A DNA stretch of 26,804 bases from a virus. Each line of letters starts with the position of its first letter. Position 1 is the first letter of the stretch. The notes under the pieces are model-generated. The model saw nothing but the letters and a program-made list of their open reading frames with translations. It made no database searches and was not told the DNA's origin. Location: IMG/VR virus record IMGVR_UViG_3300029448_000291, positions 1-26,804 of that record; one strand, 5' to 3'. This document shows, piece by piece, positions 14,628 to 22,720 of this stretch. Both the position numbers and the translations under genes were made by a program.

Positions 14628-15602
14628 TTAACCAGCATAGGCATGTAGTTCAGCCATTGCTTCTGGCTTAATTACTTTAAAGCCATAAACATTTAGACCA
14701 CGAACTATTTGCCCAAAGGTTGTTGTGGAACGCAAGGTTTCCATTCTTGTGAACTGTGATGCAAAAGTAATTGCATCATTTGTTCCAGCAAAAATAGAAG
14801 TTGCTGTGATAGAAGAGTCTGAACCTTCTCCAGTAACGGAAGCAGTTGTAGGTAACAGATTCGATAAATACAATGTAAATCTATCGATTGTTCCTAAACG
14901 TCCATTACGCATTGGAGAAACAGAATCACCTGATATGGAAGCATCTTTAAGATCAGATGTTTTGATCTTTGATGCAAACCATGCTGGGATAACCATCCAG
15001 CGACCTTCTTCTGGTACGTTCTGCTCGTCTAGTACTTGTCCAAGCTCAATGATGTGTGAAACTACATCAGAAGCTTCTACTTTCCTAGCGGTTTTAGAAC
15101 TACCAGTAGAAACACCAAGGTTAATATTTCCAGAGATTTGACCAGCAGTCGCACCCTCGTTCTTTGTTGCTGATGCTCCCTGAAGTGCAGTAAGCAATTG
15201 TGTTTCAATTGCTATCTTCATTTGCTGAGATGCATCGTTAGTGAAGATGTCCATTAACTGAAGATCAGCTTGAACTTCATCGACATCGTCAACAACAACT
15301 TGGAAATATTTACCCTTGTCAATCAAAAGCTCTTCTACTGAAGTAGTAGGAACTTGAGATGCAAGAGGAAGACCTTTGGTGTAATCAGAAATTGTAATCG
15401 TTGGCACGGTTCTAATTTCCACTTTATCACCTTGGTTACGAATTTCACCTTCCCACGAATTATTTGTAATTGCGGAGAGGAAAGTTTTATCGTAAAACTT
15501 AACTTGTAATTTACCAGACCAAATCTCTGGAATAAATTTACCAGTATATAAATCGTTGGTTGAACCACTTTGATGGTAACCACTAGTAACGGCTAAAGAC
15601 AT
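14628..15602 (-). CDS. Major capsid protein (HK97-fold)
   Basis: 324 residues. The pattern FIPEIWSGKLQVKFYDKTFL, then GDKVEIRTVPTITISDYTKG, LLIDKGKYFQVVVDDVDEVQ, EGRWMVIPAWFASKI and the C-terminal VRGLNVYGFKVIKPEAM is that of HK97-fold coat proteins of short-tailed marine phages. The N-arm, E-loop-like section (residues ~50-100), P-domain and A-domain order is plausible. It forms the icosahedral head shell around the scaffold encoded immediately upstream. The ribosome site GGAG lies 7 nt before ATG. An intrinsic terminator follows directly. Confidence 0.9.
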   Translation of the reverse strand: MSLAVTSGYHQSGSTNDLYTGKFIPEIWSGKLQVKFYDKTFLSAITNNSWEGEIRNQGDKVEIRTVPTITISDYTKGLPLASQVPTTSVEELLIDKGKYFQVVVDDVDEVQADLQLMDIFTNDASQQMKIAIETQLLTALQGASATKNEGATAGQISGNINLGVSTGSSKTARKVEASDVVSHIIELGQVLDEQNVPEEGRWMVIPAWFASKIKTSDLKDASISGDSVSPMRNGRLGTIDRFTLYLSNLLPTTASVTGEGSDSSITATSIFAGTNDAITFASQFTRMETLRSTTTFGQIVRGLNVYGFKVIKPEAMAELHAYAG

Positions 15603-15624
15603 TTTAAAACTCCATTAAAAAAAT

Positions 15625-16635
15625 CTAAGGTGTCGCTCGAATTCTTCCTTCGGCTTGTGCCTTAAATATATCGGTTTCAATCCTTTTCGCTTCGTCCTGA
15701 CTTCGCATATATTTTCCATTCCTTACGTCCGAATAAAATTTCGCAACGTCTTGAGTGGTGTAATATTTTTTCGCTGAAGGCGAGTTACTCCTACCAGTTG
15801 GTTTTGGAGTTACTTGTTGTTCCAACGGATCAGGTTGATTTGATGAAGGGTCGGCTTTTGGTTGCCCTTGTAAATATGAATTGAAAAAATTTGCTACTCT
15901 CCAAGAATCGTAAGACTTAAAAGCATCATCTAAAATAGATTGTCGAGCTTGACCACTAAACGGATCAATCTCTCCTAACCAATCAAGAAATCCTTTTTCA
16001 GTATTAAGAGCTTGCCATGTCGGACAAAAAGAACCTAGCTCGTTAAAGAACTTTTGTTCTTGTAATTTCACTACATCTTTTTGTGTATCGTTAACACTTT
16101 GTTCAAGATGTTTAACATCTTGAGTAGGTGCTACATTTTCTGAATACACTTCCTTAGAAGCTCTTTTAATCACATCCAATAACTCTTCGCCATACTGCTC
16201 ACGATCAGCATCAGTGATTAAACTTTTTTTAGCAACAGGTTGTGATTCAACTGGCTTTACTTTTAAAGTTTCGTTTTCACTTCGTAAAGTGCTTAACTCT
16301 TCTTTAAGACCTCTTAACTCAGAAGCAAGCCTTGGAACTTCAGCACTGTATTTGTTCTGTAGAACTTTATACTTATGCTCAAAGTCTTCTGACTTTTGTA
16401 CTTCAGGTTCTGGTTGTGTTTCGTTTTTCTGTTCTACAACTTCTTGCTTAACTTCCTCTACAGGAGCTGGAGCTTGAGTTTGAACAGAAGCGACATCTTC
16501 AACTGTTGCCTGTTGTTTAACTTCTGCTTTTGGTTCTTCTACAGGAGCTTCTGCCGAAGTATTCCCATACATTTGATTGTGCAATTCGTTTGCAATTCGT
16601 TCTGCTTGCATAACAGCTTTATTTTTTCTAGGCAT
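15625..16635 (-). CDS. Capsid scaffolding protein
   Basis: 336 residues from ATG 16635, preferred because GGAG lies 6 nt upstream; an in-frame ATG at 16665 would add ten residues. The N-terminal ~85 residues are acidic and rich in Pro/Glu/Gln/Val. A coiled coil follows (HKYKVLQNKYSAEVPRLASE, then LRGLKEELSTLRSENETL). The middle is more globular (FCPTWQALNTEKGFLDWLGE). The C-terminus is a basic helical segment (TTQDVAKFYSDVRNGKYM, AKRIETDIFKAQAEGRIR), as in coat-binding ends of scaffolds. Gene order portal-scaffold-coat supports the role. It is expected to guide coat assembly and leave the procapsid before or during DNA packaging. Confidence 0.8.
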   Translation of the reverse strand: MPRKNKAVMQAERIANELHNQMYGNTSAEAPVEEPKAEVKQQATVEDVASVQTQAPAPVEEVKQEVVEQKNETQPEPEVQKSEDFEHKYKVLQNKYSAEVPRLASELRGLKEELSTLRSENETLKVKPVESQPVAKKSLITDADREQYGEELLDVIKRASKEVYSENVAPTQDVKHLEQSVNDTQKDVVKLQEQKFFNELGSFCPTWQALNTEKGFLDWLGEIDPFSGQARQSILDDAFKSYDSWRVANFFNSYLQGQPKADPSSNQPDPLEQQVTPKPTGRSNSPSAKKYYTTQDVAKFYSDVRNGKYMRSQDEAKRIETDIFKAQAEGRIRATP

Positions 16636-16726
16636 TATTTTCTCCGTGAGCCTTCCTTCGTGCATAGGAGCCTTTAAAGGTTTTCCGTTGCCTACGCAAA
16701 GGTATTCTCGGTTAGGTTAAAAAAAA
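16636..16726 (-). promoter_or_regulatory. Leader between the 66-residue protein and scaffold
   Basis: On the minus strand this 91-nt gap starts with a T-run of eight after the upstream stop. It contains the short stem TTGC/GCAA (16688-16699) and the perfect palindrome CCTTTAAAGG (16671-16680). It is longer than other gaps in the late operon, so it may hold a promoter or processing site; no clear -10/-35 pair is seen. Confidence 0.3.
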
Positions 16727-16927
16727 CTACTTACTACTTATAGAAATTAAATCTCGCAGAGCTTGGCTGTAACCTTGCAACTTATGAATCTGGAGTGCTT
16801 GATTTGCGTCTTCCAGTTCCTCAAGTTTTTCTTTACGACATTTAATTAAAAATTCAATTAATAATTTAAAGTCATCATTAGTTTTTAAAACTAAGAGCGA
16901 CTTTTTTAATTTTTCTGAAGGTATCAT
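16727..16927 (-). CDS. Small helical virion-cluster protein, unknown function
   Basis: 66 residues, almost entirely predicted helix: SEKLKKSLLVLKTNDDFKLL, IEFLIKCRKEKLEELEDANQ and KLQGYSQALRDLI. The final LQGxxQALRDL pattern recurs in small proteins near portal genes of podoviruses. I do not know its function. It overlaps the preceding gene by ATGA. Confidence 0.6.
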   Translation of the reverse strand: MIPSEKLKKSLLVLKTNDDFKLLIEFLIKCRKEKLEELEDANQALQIHKLQGYSQALRDLISISSK

Positions 16928-17301
16928 TTTTTGAAATTAGCTTCTTGCCAACTCATACGGTCTGGGCATCCACCCATCCCACCATGATAATAACCACCAG
17001 CAGTACTTCCGATTACTCCACCTTCAGCATAATAAGCTGTTGGTTGAGAAGATAGAACACTTTTAGCTAATTTTTCTTTCTTTTCTTTCTCTTGTGTAAC
17101 AACTTCAGGTGATTGATAAAGTGTTCCCTGTGTAGCATTGTCATCGCCATAAACTACTGAATTTTTAACTACACCAGAATCGTTTTGAATCAAAGCATCT
17201 AGCTTTGAATTAAAATCTTCACGATCTGCTTTACGTTGCTTCATTAGTTTTGCTTGCAAAAAACCGCCAGCTACTCCAGTTCCTATTTGCATTAAACTCA
17301 T
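16924..17301 (-). CDS. Small protein between portal and scaffold, unknown function
   Basis: 125 residues. The N-terminus MQIGTGVAGGFLQAKLMKQR is a hydrophobic Gly/Ala segment followed by a basic-acidic helix (KADREDFNSKLDALIQ). The middle is a charged stretch (QEKEKKEKLAK). The C-terminus is Gly/Tyr/His-rich (AEGGVIGSTAGGYYHGGMGG) and ends CPDRMSWQEANFKK. The Gly-rich N-terminus resembles small ejected or internal virion proteins, but this is only an impression. The ATG overlaps the portal stop (ATGA) and has GGAGG 9 nt upstream. Confidence 0.5.
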   Translation of the reverse strand: MSLMQIGTGVAGGFLQAKLMKQRKADREDFNSKLDALIQNDSGVVKNSVVYGDDNATQGTLYQSPEVVTQEKEKKEKLAKSVLSSQPTAYYAEGGVIGSTAGGYYHGGMGGCPDRMSWQEANFKK

Positions 17302-19262
17302 TGAGGGATACCTCCAGTTGGTTGTTGTGGTAATGGTTGTGCAGATGGCATTGGTGCTTGTTGTGCTTGAGCTTGTTGTGCCATCATCATTTGTTGTTCA
17401 AGCTCTTGAGCTTTTATTTCTTCTGCATCAGGAATTAATTTGTCAACATCCATATTTAATACCTTGGCAGTTTCTCGTAGAAGTTCTGATCTTCCAGCCT
17501 TACCCATAATCTCTATATCAACTGGATTAGAAGTAAGCTGTAAGAATTCATTCCTACGTTGTTGAACAGTTTCTTTTAACAATGTTGCAATGATTCCACT
17601 TGCGACAATTTGCATGTCGCCTTTAATAGTTGAATCAGGATCGTAAATCATAATGTGGTCATACAATCTTTTAAGAACTTCTGCTACTGCTGTATCTATA
17701 TTTAAGATTGCTTGTTTAATTCCTTTTGATGCATTTTCCATCATCATTGATAAACCACTTGCTGTTCTTCCAGCACCAGATGAAAGATTACTTGAGCTTC
17801 CATAAACGTAGTTAGGAATACCAGTAACCTCGTCTGCTTGTTTTTGATAATACTGATACACCTTTAAAAGGGTATCGGCATTCATGTTAGGTTGAAAAAA
17901 TTGTATCGCTGGTTGACCACCACCAGTTCTATCACTTGTGGTTTGCCATATTTTCCAAGGATACATTTTTGTAAGGTCTTCTCCTTCAGGTAAACGATCT
18001 ACACTTACCATGACTTGAGGAGCAGAAGCTAATGCCATATTGTTCGCCAAAGCCCTAGCACTAGCATTACACATTACTTGAATGTCTCGCATTACCTCTG
18101 GTAATGCTAGACCCCAGAATGCTGAAGGGATTTGCTCCCATGAACATTTGCTATAAGGTCTTCTTTGTAGCGGATCAATATTTAATGAACATTTAACAAC
18201 TTCGTTACCTATTACCCAAACATTTACTTCGTACTCTCTATAATCTTCACAGTCTTCCATACCCCATTCTTTGAGCATGATTCCTGACACACTTCCCCAA
18301 AATTCTATTCCTTCAATTAATTCTGTTCCAACAAGACTATTATTTCTTCCTTCTAATAAATTACGTTCTGTATCTGCTTGTGTTAAATCTCTTAAACCAG
18401 TTGACCCATAAGTTATTAAGACTTGTTTTAAAGCTTCTTTATCAAAGCCTTCCATGTTTAATAAACTTTCTAAATCTTTCCTTGTAAATTTATGTCGTTG
18501 GATAATGTATCCATCTTGTGTTGATACTGCATTAGGTGATGGGTAAATATCGTATGGACTTACTCTTTCAAAGTCTTCAATAATTTTTTCAGTAACAATA
18601 GGTTTAAAATTTTCTGACCATTTCATTACTTTCTTTTTGCGAATGATTGGTGCTTTAATAATTGCACATGGAAAAGTTACAAAGTCATAAATTACTTCGC
18701 CCAATACATCTTTATAATTTACTTCTTCCATCTTATCCATGATGCGTTTTTCCATTAACATCGCAGATTCATTTACATCTTCTTGTATACGTTTTTTTAC
18801 CTCAACATATATTTCATCCATACGAGCTTCTATTGCTTTAGGATCAAAAGACATTCCCATTTGTTCTGTTGTCTCAGCTTCTGAAACAACTGTGTCTACA
18901 ATTTCTTGTTCGTATTGGGCTGGAACTTCAGGCTCTGTAGTTGGGGAGAGCGACCAACTCTTCTCACCAGAAGAAAACATTACATCTTTAATCCAAGATT
19001 CAGAAGCTCGGCATTTGATATCAGTTAACATCATAAATATATCTGACCCACCAGTATCTTTAATACCAGCTAATTTATCTGGATCGTATTCACCTCTGCG
19101 TTGTCTCTCACAACGCAAGAGTCTTTCAGTAACATCGGACTTTGCAGACTTTGCTTCGTCATAACATTTGTGAACGTATTGAGCCAAAGATGACATTACT
19201 AGTTCATCTTCTATTTGAGACTCCTCACTTGCTTGGGTTAATTTAATATTATTGAGTGCCAT
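17298..19262 (-). CDS. Portal protein
   Basis: 654 residues from ATG 19262, preferred over an in-frame TTG two codons upstream; AGGA precedes it by 6-7 nt. The pattern GGSDIFMMLTDIKCRASESW, then IKDVMFSSGEKSWSLSPT, FPCAIIKAPIIRKKKVMKW, RVSPYDIYPSPNA, CSWEQIPSAFWGLALPEVM and GAGRTASGLSMMMENASKG is that of large podoviral portals. It forms the dodecameric DNA-entry ring at one capsid vertex, docking terminase during packaging and the adaptors afterwards. The C-terminus is Gln/Met/Pro-rich (AQQAQAQQAPMPSAQPLPQQ). It overlaps the 58-residue gene upstream by 14 nt. Confidence 0.88.
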   Translation of the reverse strand: MALNNIKLTQASEESQIEDELVMSSLAQYVHKCYDEAKSAKSDVTERLLRCERQRRGEYDPDKLAGIKDTGGSDIFMMLTDIKCRASESWIKDVMFSSGEKSWSLSPTTEPEVPAQYEQEIVDTVVSEAETTEQMGMSFDPKAIEARMDEIYVEVKKRIQEDVNESAMLMEKRIMDKMEEVNYKDVLGEVIYDFVTFPCAIIKAPIIRKKKVMKWSENFKPIVTEKIIEDFERVSPYDIYPSPNAVSTQDGYIIQRHKFTRKDLESLLNMEGFDKEALKQVLITYGSTGLRDLTQADTERNLLEGRNNSLVGTELIEGIEFWGSVSGIMLKEWGMEDCEDYREYEVNVWVIGNEVVKCSLNIDPLQRRPYSKCSWEQIPSAFWGLALPEVMRDIQVMCNASARALANNMALASAPQVMVSVDRLPEGEDLTKMYPWKIWQTTSDRTGGGQPAIQFFQPNMNADTLLKVYQYYQKQADEVTGIPNYVYGSSSNLSSGAGRTASGLSMMMENASKGIKQAILNIDTAVAEVLKRLYDHIMIYDPDSTIKGDMQIVASGIIATLLKETVQQRRNEFLQLTSNPVDIEIMGKAGRSELLRETAKVLNMDVDKLIPDAEEIKAQELEQQMMMAQQAQAQQAPMPSAQPLPQQPTGGIPQ

Positions 19263-19425
19263 GAGCAATCCTATTTTTCAGTACCACTTTGTAACTATTT
19301 TTTTTCTTTCCAATTTCTTTATTTCTTAGTTCTTGAGAAGCTTTTAATATCCATGTGAAAATATTTCCATCTCTAGTCTTATCGTATTGAGGTCGATCAC
19401 TGTTTTTTGAATAATGAAATTCCAT
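19249..19425 (-). CDS. Small basic protein, unknown function
   Basis: 58 residues from ATG 19425. This start has GGAG exactly 6 nt upstream and overlaps the endolysin stop (TAATG); an in-frame ATG at 19437 lacks a ribosome site. The sequence is polar and basic (EFHYSKNSDRPQYDKTRDGN, NKEIGKKKNSYKVVLKNR). I recognise no family. Its position between endolysin and portal does not define a role. Confidence 0.5.
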   Translation of the reverse strand: MEFHYSKNSDRPQYDKTRDGNIFTWILKASQELRNKEIGKKKNSYKVVLKNRIAHGTQ

Positions 19426-19817
19426 TAATAACTCCATATTGTTGGTCTACGGTTTTCATCAGTACCCATGTCAATATGGATAAAGCGTTGTTCAAAAGCT
19501 CCCTTCTGATTAAATCCTATACCTGTCCAAACTTTCATTTGAATAATTAAATTCAAAAGAATGTAAGCTTCTTTACCGTGTATTAATACATCTGAAGCAA
19601 GACCTGTTGTATGCATTCCACCACCAGATTTTTTCTTTGCTTCTATTGGATGTTTCTTTGAACGAAATCCACTTGAGATAAGCATCGGTTTACCGTATAT
19701 GGATCGAAGTTGATTGATCTGCAAGATGAATGATTCTTGCATTTTATTCTCGCCAGTTGCCTGACAATCAAATTCTTCTTTTAAAAAATATTTTGACTTA
19801 GACCAATCGACCATCAT
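19425..19817 (-). CDS. Endolysin, peptidase M15 family (D-Ala-D-Ala carboxypeptidase-like)
   Basis: 130 residues. It has the Peptidase_M15_3 layout: FLKEEFDCQATGE, NQLRSIYGKPMLISSGFRS, KKHPIEAKKKSGGGMHTTGL with ASDVLI, then GIGFNQKG, RFIHIDMG and a final RPTIWSY. H69 (GMH), D76 (ASD) and H114 (F-I-H-I-D) are the expected zinc ligands. The family cleaves peptide cross-links in peptidoglycan, so this protein should degrade the cell wall at lysis once the holin opens the membrane. It lacks a signal peptide, consistent with holin-dependent release. It overlaps the holin stop by ATGA. Confidence 0.88.
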   Translation of the reverse strand: MMVDWSKSKYFLKEEFDCQATGENKMQESFILQINQLRSIYGKPMLISSGFRSKKHPIEAKKKSGGGMHTTGLASDVLIHGKEAYILLNLIIQMKVWTGIGFNQKGAFEQRFIHIDMGTDENRRPTIWSY

Positions 19818-20272
19818 ATCTTTGGTGCTTTCTTTTCTAGTAAATCATTTATCTCATTTGACTTCTGTTTACTACCTACGCTACTTCCGAAATAGTATGC
19901 CAAAATCATCGTTGTGGCGGAATTTAACGCCCCTAGGACGTACACCAAAATATCTTTAGAACCAGAATTTACATCGACTTCTACAAAAATAATCACTAGG
20001 AACAAAGCAAAAGACATAGATACTGTTCCTAATGCGAGTAATGGGGTAACGCATTTATTTAACCAACTGGCATTTTCGCTAGTAGCAATTTGAATTTCTC
20101 TTTGTCTGGCTGAATCTCTATCAGCATACTCAGCTTCAAGCTTGGCTAACTCGCCTGATTGTTGCATGCGTTTTAGCTCATTGAGAGCGTTCTGTTTGGC
20201 TTCAGGATCAGGGATTAGCTTATCGATTAGCTTTTCACCAACTGGGAGTAAACTTGCAATTAAATTTAACAT
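19814..20272 (-). CDS. Holin (Holin_3TMs-like)
   Basis: 152 residues. The N-terminal section PVGEKLIDKLIPDPEAKQNA and the charged helix ELKRMQQSGELAKLEAEYAD with RDSARQREI are typical of phage holins of this type. Two clear membrane segments follow, residues ~74-97 (VTPLLALGTVSMSFALFLVI) and ~108-129 (DILVYVLGALNSATTMILAY), then YFGSSVGSKQKS and a charged tail. A third membrane helix is not evident. The protein should form lesions in the inner membrane that release the M15 endolysin encoded immediately downstream. Confidence 0.8.
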   Translation of the reverse strand: MLNLIASLLPVGEKLIDKLIPDPEAKQNALNELKRMQQSGELAKLEAEYADRDSARQREIQIATSENASWLNKCVTPLLALGTVSMSFALFLVIIFVEVDVNSGSKDILVYVLGALNSATTMILAYYFGSSVGSKQKSNEINDLLEKKAPKI

Positions 20273-20273
20273 T

Positions 20274-20780
20274 TTATTTTGATACTTCCTCTATCATTGA
20301 CCAAAGAATTGAAATCAGATATCCAAGTACGGCTAACAGAACAGCAAGTGCTGTTAGCAATTTACTTTTGTAAATGAATTCTTTTTGTTTACGTTTTTTT
20401 AAATATATTTCTCGCTCTCTAGCTTTTTGAATTTGAGAACGAAGTGCGATGTACTTGTTGTAAAAATCTAATCCAAGAAAATTTAAATCACCCCAAACCA
20501 TACGATGTTTTAAATCTTTATCTATTTCTTTTAACTTTCTTTCAATCATCAACTGATCGATTGCTTCGCCCCCAGCCGTTAATTTTTTTTGTGTAACTTT
20601 TTTTAATAGACTTGGTTTTTCTGGTTCTTGGCGACCGTACTCACGCAAGTCACAATACGCTTCAGAAAGTTTTTTTAAGTTGCCATGTATGGCTGAAATA
20701 TTTTTAGTTGTTTTGGCAATTGTGTCGATAGCTTTGACTGTTCCTGAAATAACAGCTATAGCTGTGACAGGATCAATCAC
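20274..20780 (-). CDS. Lysis-cassette protein with C-terminal membrane anchor, unknown function
   Basis: 168 residues, starting with GTG that overlaps the TGA of the 54-residue gene (GTGA). The N-terminal region is amphipathic (DPVTAIAVISGTVKAIDTIA). The middle is charged and helical (EIDKDLKHRMVWGDLNFLG, LRSQIQKAREREIYLKKRKQ). The C-terminus holds one membrane helix at ~140-162 (LLTALAVLLAVLGYLISILW) and a short tail. The location directly before holin and endolysin suggests a role in lysis, for example an inner-membrane spanin or holin regulator. No spanin lipobox or Pro-rich partner is seen, so this remains open. Confidence 0.55.
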   Translation of the reverse strand: MIDPVTAIAVISGTVKAIDTIAKTTKNISAIHGNLKKLSEAYCDLREYGRQEPEKPSLLKKVTQKKLTAGGEAIDQLMIERKLKEIDKDLKHRMVWGDLNFLGLDFYNKYIALRSQIQKAREREIYLKKRKQKEFIYKSKLLTALAVLLAVLGYLISILWSMIEEVSK

Positions 20781-20941
20781 GGCATCTTCAGTACAATTGC
20801 AATGAGCAATAAGAGCATAGCACCAGAGCTACCAATCAAAATCATTTCAACTCTTTGAATCCTTGCTAGTGTTTCTCTCCATCTTTCCTCGCACACTGCT
20901 TCATGGCTTGTCAATCTTTTGTCCAATTCATGTAAGTCCAT
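20777..20941 (-). CDS. Small XhlA/holin-accessory-like membrane protein (54 aa)
   Basis: The 54 residues begin MDLHELDKRLTSHEAVCEER, continue WRETLARIQRVEMILIGSSG and end in a membrane helix (AMLLLLIAIVLKMP). An amphipathic N-terminal helix followed by one C-terminal membrane span resembles haemolysin XhlA-type phage proteins, which attach to the membrane and assist lysis. The ATG overlaps the terminase stop (TAATG) and the TGA overlaps the next GTG start (GTGA), so the gene is coupled on both sides and is very likely translated despite its size. Confidence 0.7.
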   Translation of the reverse strand: MDLHELDKRLTSHEAVCEERWRETLARIQRVEMILIGSSGAMLLLLIAIVLKMP

Positions 20942-22389
20942 TATGTCCATCCTACGGCTGATTTATTTTCTATTGATCTAGCTCTCGTTTGAGCTAGTCC
21001 ATTACGAATTCTTAAACATGCATATTGAAGAGCATCTTGAATATGCGACATATCGTCTTTTAAAGGACGATCACGATAACGTGCAGTACCAGTTACTTTT
21101 AATCTTTGATACTGATACTTACCATTCATACCTTTCCTTAACACCTTGCAACTCTTATCTAATAAGAATGCTGGCTTACCATCGTTCATTCTTGTTAAAA
21201 AGAATGCGACAGCTTCTCTTCTTGGTAACCAATCGTTAGTACTGGCAATCTCTGTTGGAATGCCAATCTCAAATAACTCTTGGACACAAGACCTTTCATC
21301 TACTTGACTTCGTTGATTACCACTTGGATCACAAGTAGACACACGACTATAACCACCATATTTATTTATTAGTATTGGTCTGACAATGTCACTTGCAAAT
21401 TGTCTGATACCCATATCTTCACTAACAATCTCTTCCAGAATTTGTATCTGCCCTCTATTGGTTTGTTGCATAATTACGCAACTCGGAGTTAATCCAAAAT
21501 CCCAACCAAGAACAATTGGTAAACCTCTTATTGGTTCCAATGGAACTTCAGAAGTATGAATCTTATCTTTGAACTCTGGAAAGACAGGCTTACCGCTTGA
21601 GGTAGAACCATAGTTTCCTAATACAAAAACATTGATCCAGTTCTCATCTTTAGCCCCTAGCATATTTAGATAGTAGTTATAACCATTCGGTAGGTTGTCT
21701 ATGTTTTCGGCATCAGGATTTGGTTTGTATTCATCGCCATCTTTGTACAAGCCACCAGCTTGTCTAAAAAATTTCCATCCCTTTGGGGTTTCTTCTTCCG
21801 CAATCCGAAAGTAATACGAATCGTCATCTGGGGGATTGGTATCTAAAAGCACACAAGGATTGTGAAAACCACCGTCTGCTTTTCTTGGGTATCTGCCAAC
21901 ACGTTGGGTTGCAATATCAAATATTTCTTTTGGTACTTCTGAACACTCGTTGATCCAGCAAATGGAAACTTCTAATGATCTCATTCGACCAGTATCAGAA
22001 ACCTTATCCAATGCAATAAACCAAACCTCTAAATGTAAAGCTGTGCCGTCACCAATATCAGAAATGTTCATGGTACTGGTAATCGGAGTATCCCATTTAA
22101 TAGGAGCTATGTTATGTGGGAACCACTGTTCCCACGTTTTAATAGTAGTAGACTTTAACTCAGGATATGTATTCCGAATAACTAAAGCTCTACACTTGCG
22201 TACACCGTCAGGAGAGGGCGGTTGTTGTAAAGCTAGGTTCACTATCTCAACACAACAAGCAGACGATTTACCAGAGCCTACGCATCCCATTAAGCCTTTA
22301 ACAAATCCTTTAGCTTTATGAAACTTTCTGGCTACCTTGCCAGAAGGAGTGTAGTTAATAACCTCATCCAATGGATAATTCCTTTTCAA
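20941..22389 (-). CDS. terL: Terminase large subunit
   Basis: 482 residues. The ATPase Walker A is G-C-V-G-S-G-K-S at 35-42. Walker B with the catalytic glutamate is VSICWINE at 141-148, and the coupling motif LDTNPP is at 182-187. The nuclease domain shows GWDFG (D297), TCDPSG (D354) and DDMSHIQDALQY (D445/D446/D452). The protein translocates DNA into the procapsid through the portal and cuts the concatemer. The start is TTG at 22389: the frame is closed by TAA at 22399-22401 and no ATG lies near the N-terminus. The ribosome site is weak, so translation is probably coupled to the overlapping upstream gene (26 nt overlap). Confidence 0.93.
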   Translation of the reverse strand: MKRNYPLDEVINYTPSGKVARKFHKAKGFVKGLMGCVGSGKSSACCVEIVNLALQQPPSPDGVRKCRALVIRNTYPELKSTTIKTWEQWFPHNIAPIKWDTPITSTMNISDIGDGTALHLEVWFIALDKVSDTGRMRSLEVSICWINECSEVPKEIFDIATQRVGRYPRKADGGFHNPCVLLDTNPPDDDSYYFRIAEEETPKGWKFFRQAGGLYKDGDEYKPNPDAENIDNLPNGYNYYLNMLGAKDENWINVFVLGNYGSTSSGKPVFPEFKDKIHTSEVPLEPIRGLPIVLGWDFGLTPSCVIMQQTNRGQIQILEEIVSEDMGIRQFASDIVRPILINKYGGYSRVSTCDPSGNQRSQVDERSCVQELFEIGIPTEIASTNDWLPRREAVAFFLTRMNDGKPAFLLDKSCKVLRKGMNGKYQYQRLKVTGTARYRDRPLKDDMSHIQDALQYACLRIRNGLAQTRARSIENKSAVGWT

Positions 22390-22720
22390 TAAGTTCTTTT
22401 AAATTCTTTTCCCTCTTATTAAAGATATGACCAAACAAAGAAAAATTTTTCCATAATATTAAAGGTTGCCCCTCACCTATATAAGCTCCCTCAATATTAA
22501 AATCGATATACTCCAAAGCCATCTCTTCGGTCATCCCATCACGCTCCATCAATACTTCAACCATTAAATTGGCATCATAGACAAGCTTCTTTATTCTGGT
22601 GTGATTAGACCAAACATCGGTAGCACCGATTATTGCCCTGTTAAAACCATCCCAACGAATTAACTCATCAGGATGGCAAGTGTCCTTCTTCATCATTTTC
22701 TTTTTCTGATTCTTCTTCAT
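22364..22720 (-). CDS. Conserved phage protein of unknown function between the terminase genes
   Basis: 118 residues from ATG 22720, with GGAG 9 nt upstream. Alternative ATGs lie at 22726, 22696 and 22693, and the first ~11 residues are a low-complexity Lys/Met stretch. The core reads DELIRWDGFNRAIIGATDVW, VYDANLMVEVLMERDGMTEE, then EMALEYIDFNIEGAYIGEGQ and PLILW. This pattern (LMERDGMTxEEAxEYxxFNIxGAYxGE) is familiar from many phage hypothetical proteins, but I know no function. It overlaps terS by 53 nt and terL by 26 nt. A packaging accessory role is suggested only by position. Confidence 0.6.
   Translation of the reverse strand: MKKNQKKKMMKKDTCHPDELIRWDGFNRAIIGATDVWSNHTRIKKLVYDANLMVEVLMERDGMTEEMALEYIDFNIEGAYIGEGQPLILWKNFSLFGHIFNKREKNLKELIEKELSIG

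Noticed and set aside
16214-16677. Two overlapping plus-strand ORFs opposite the scaffold gene
   Set aside because: Their Ser/Cys/Phe-rich sequences are the reverse complement of the Glu/Lys-rich scaffold codons. They lack ribosome sites and point against the operon.
18739-19164. Plus-strand 141-codon ORF opposite the portal
   Set aside because: It lies fully inside the well-supported portal gene in reverse orientation and has no domain signal.
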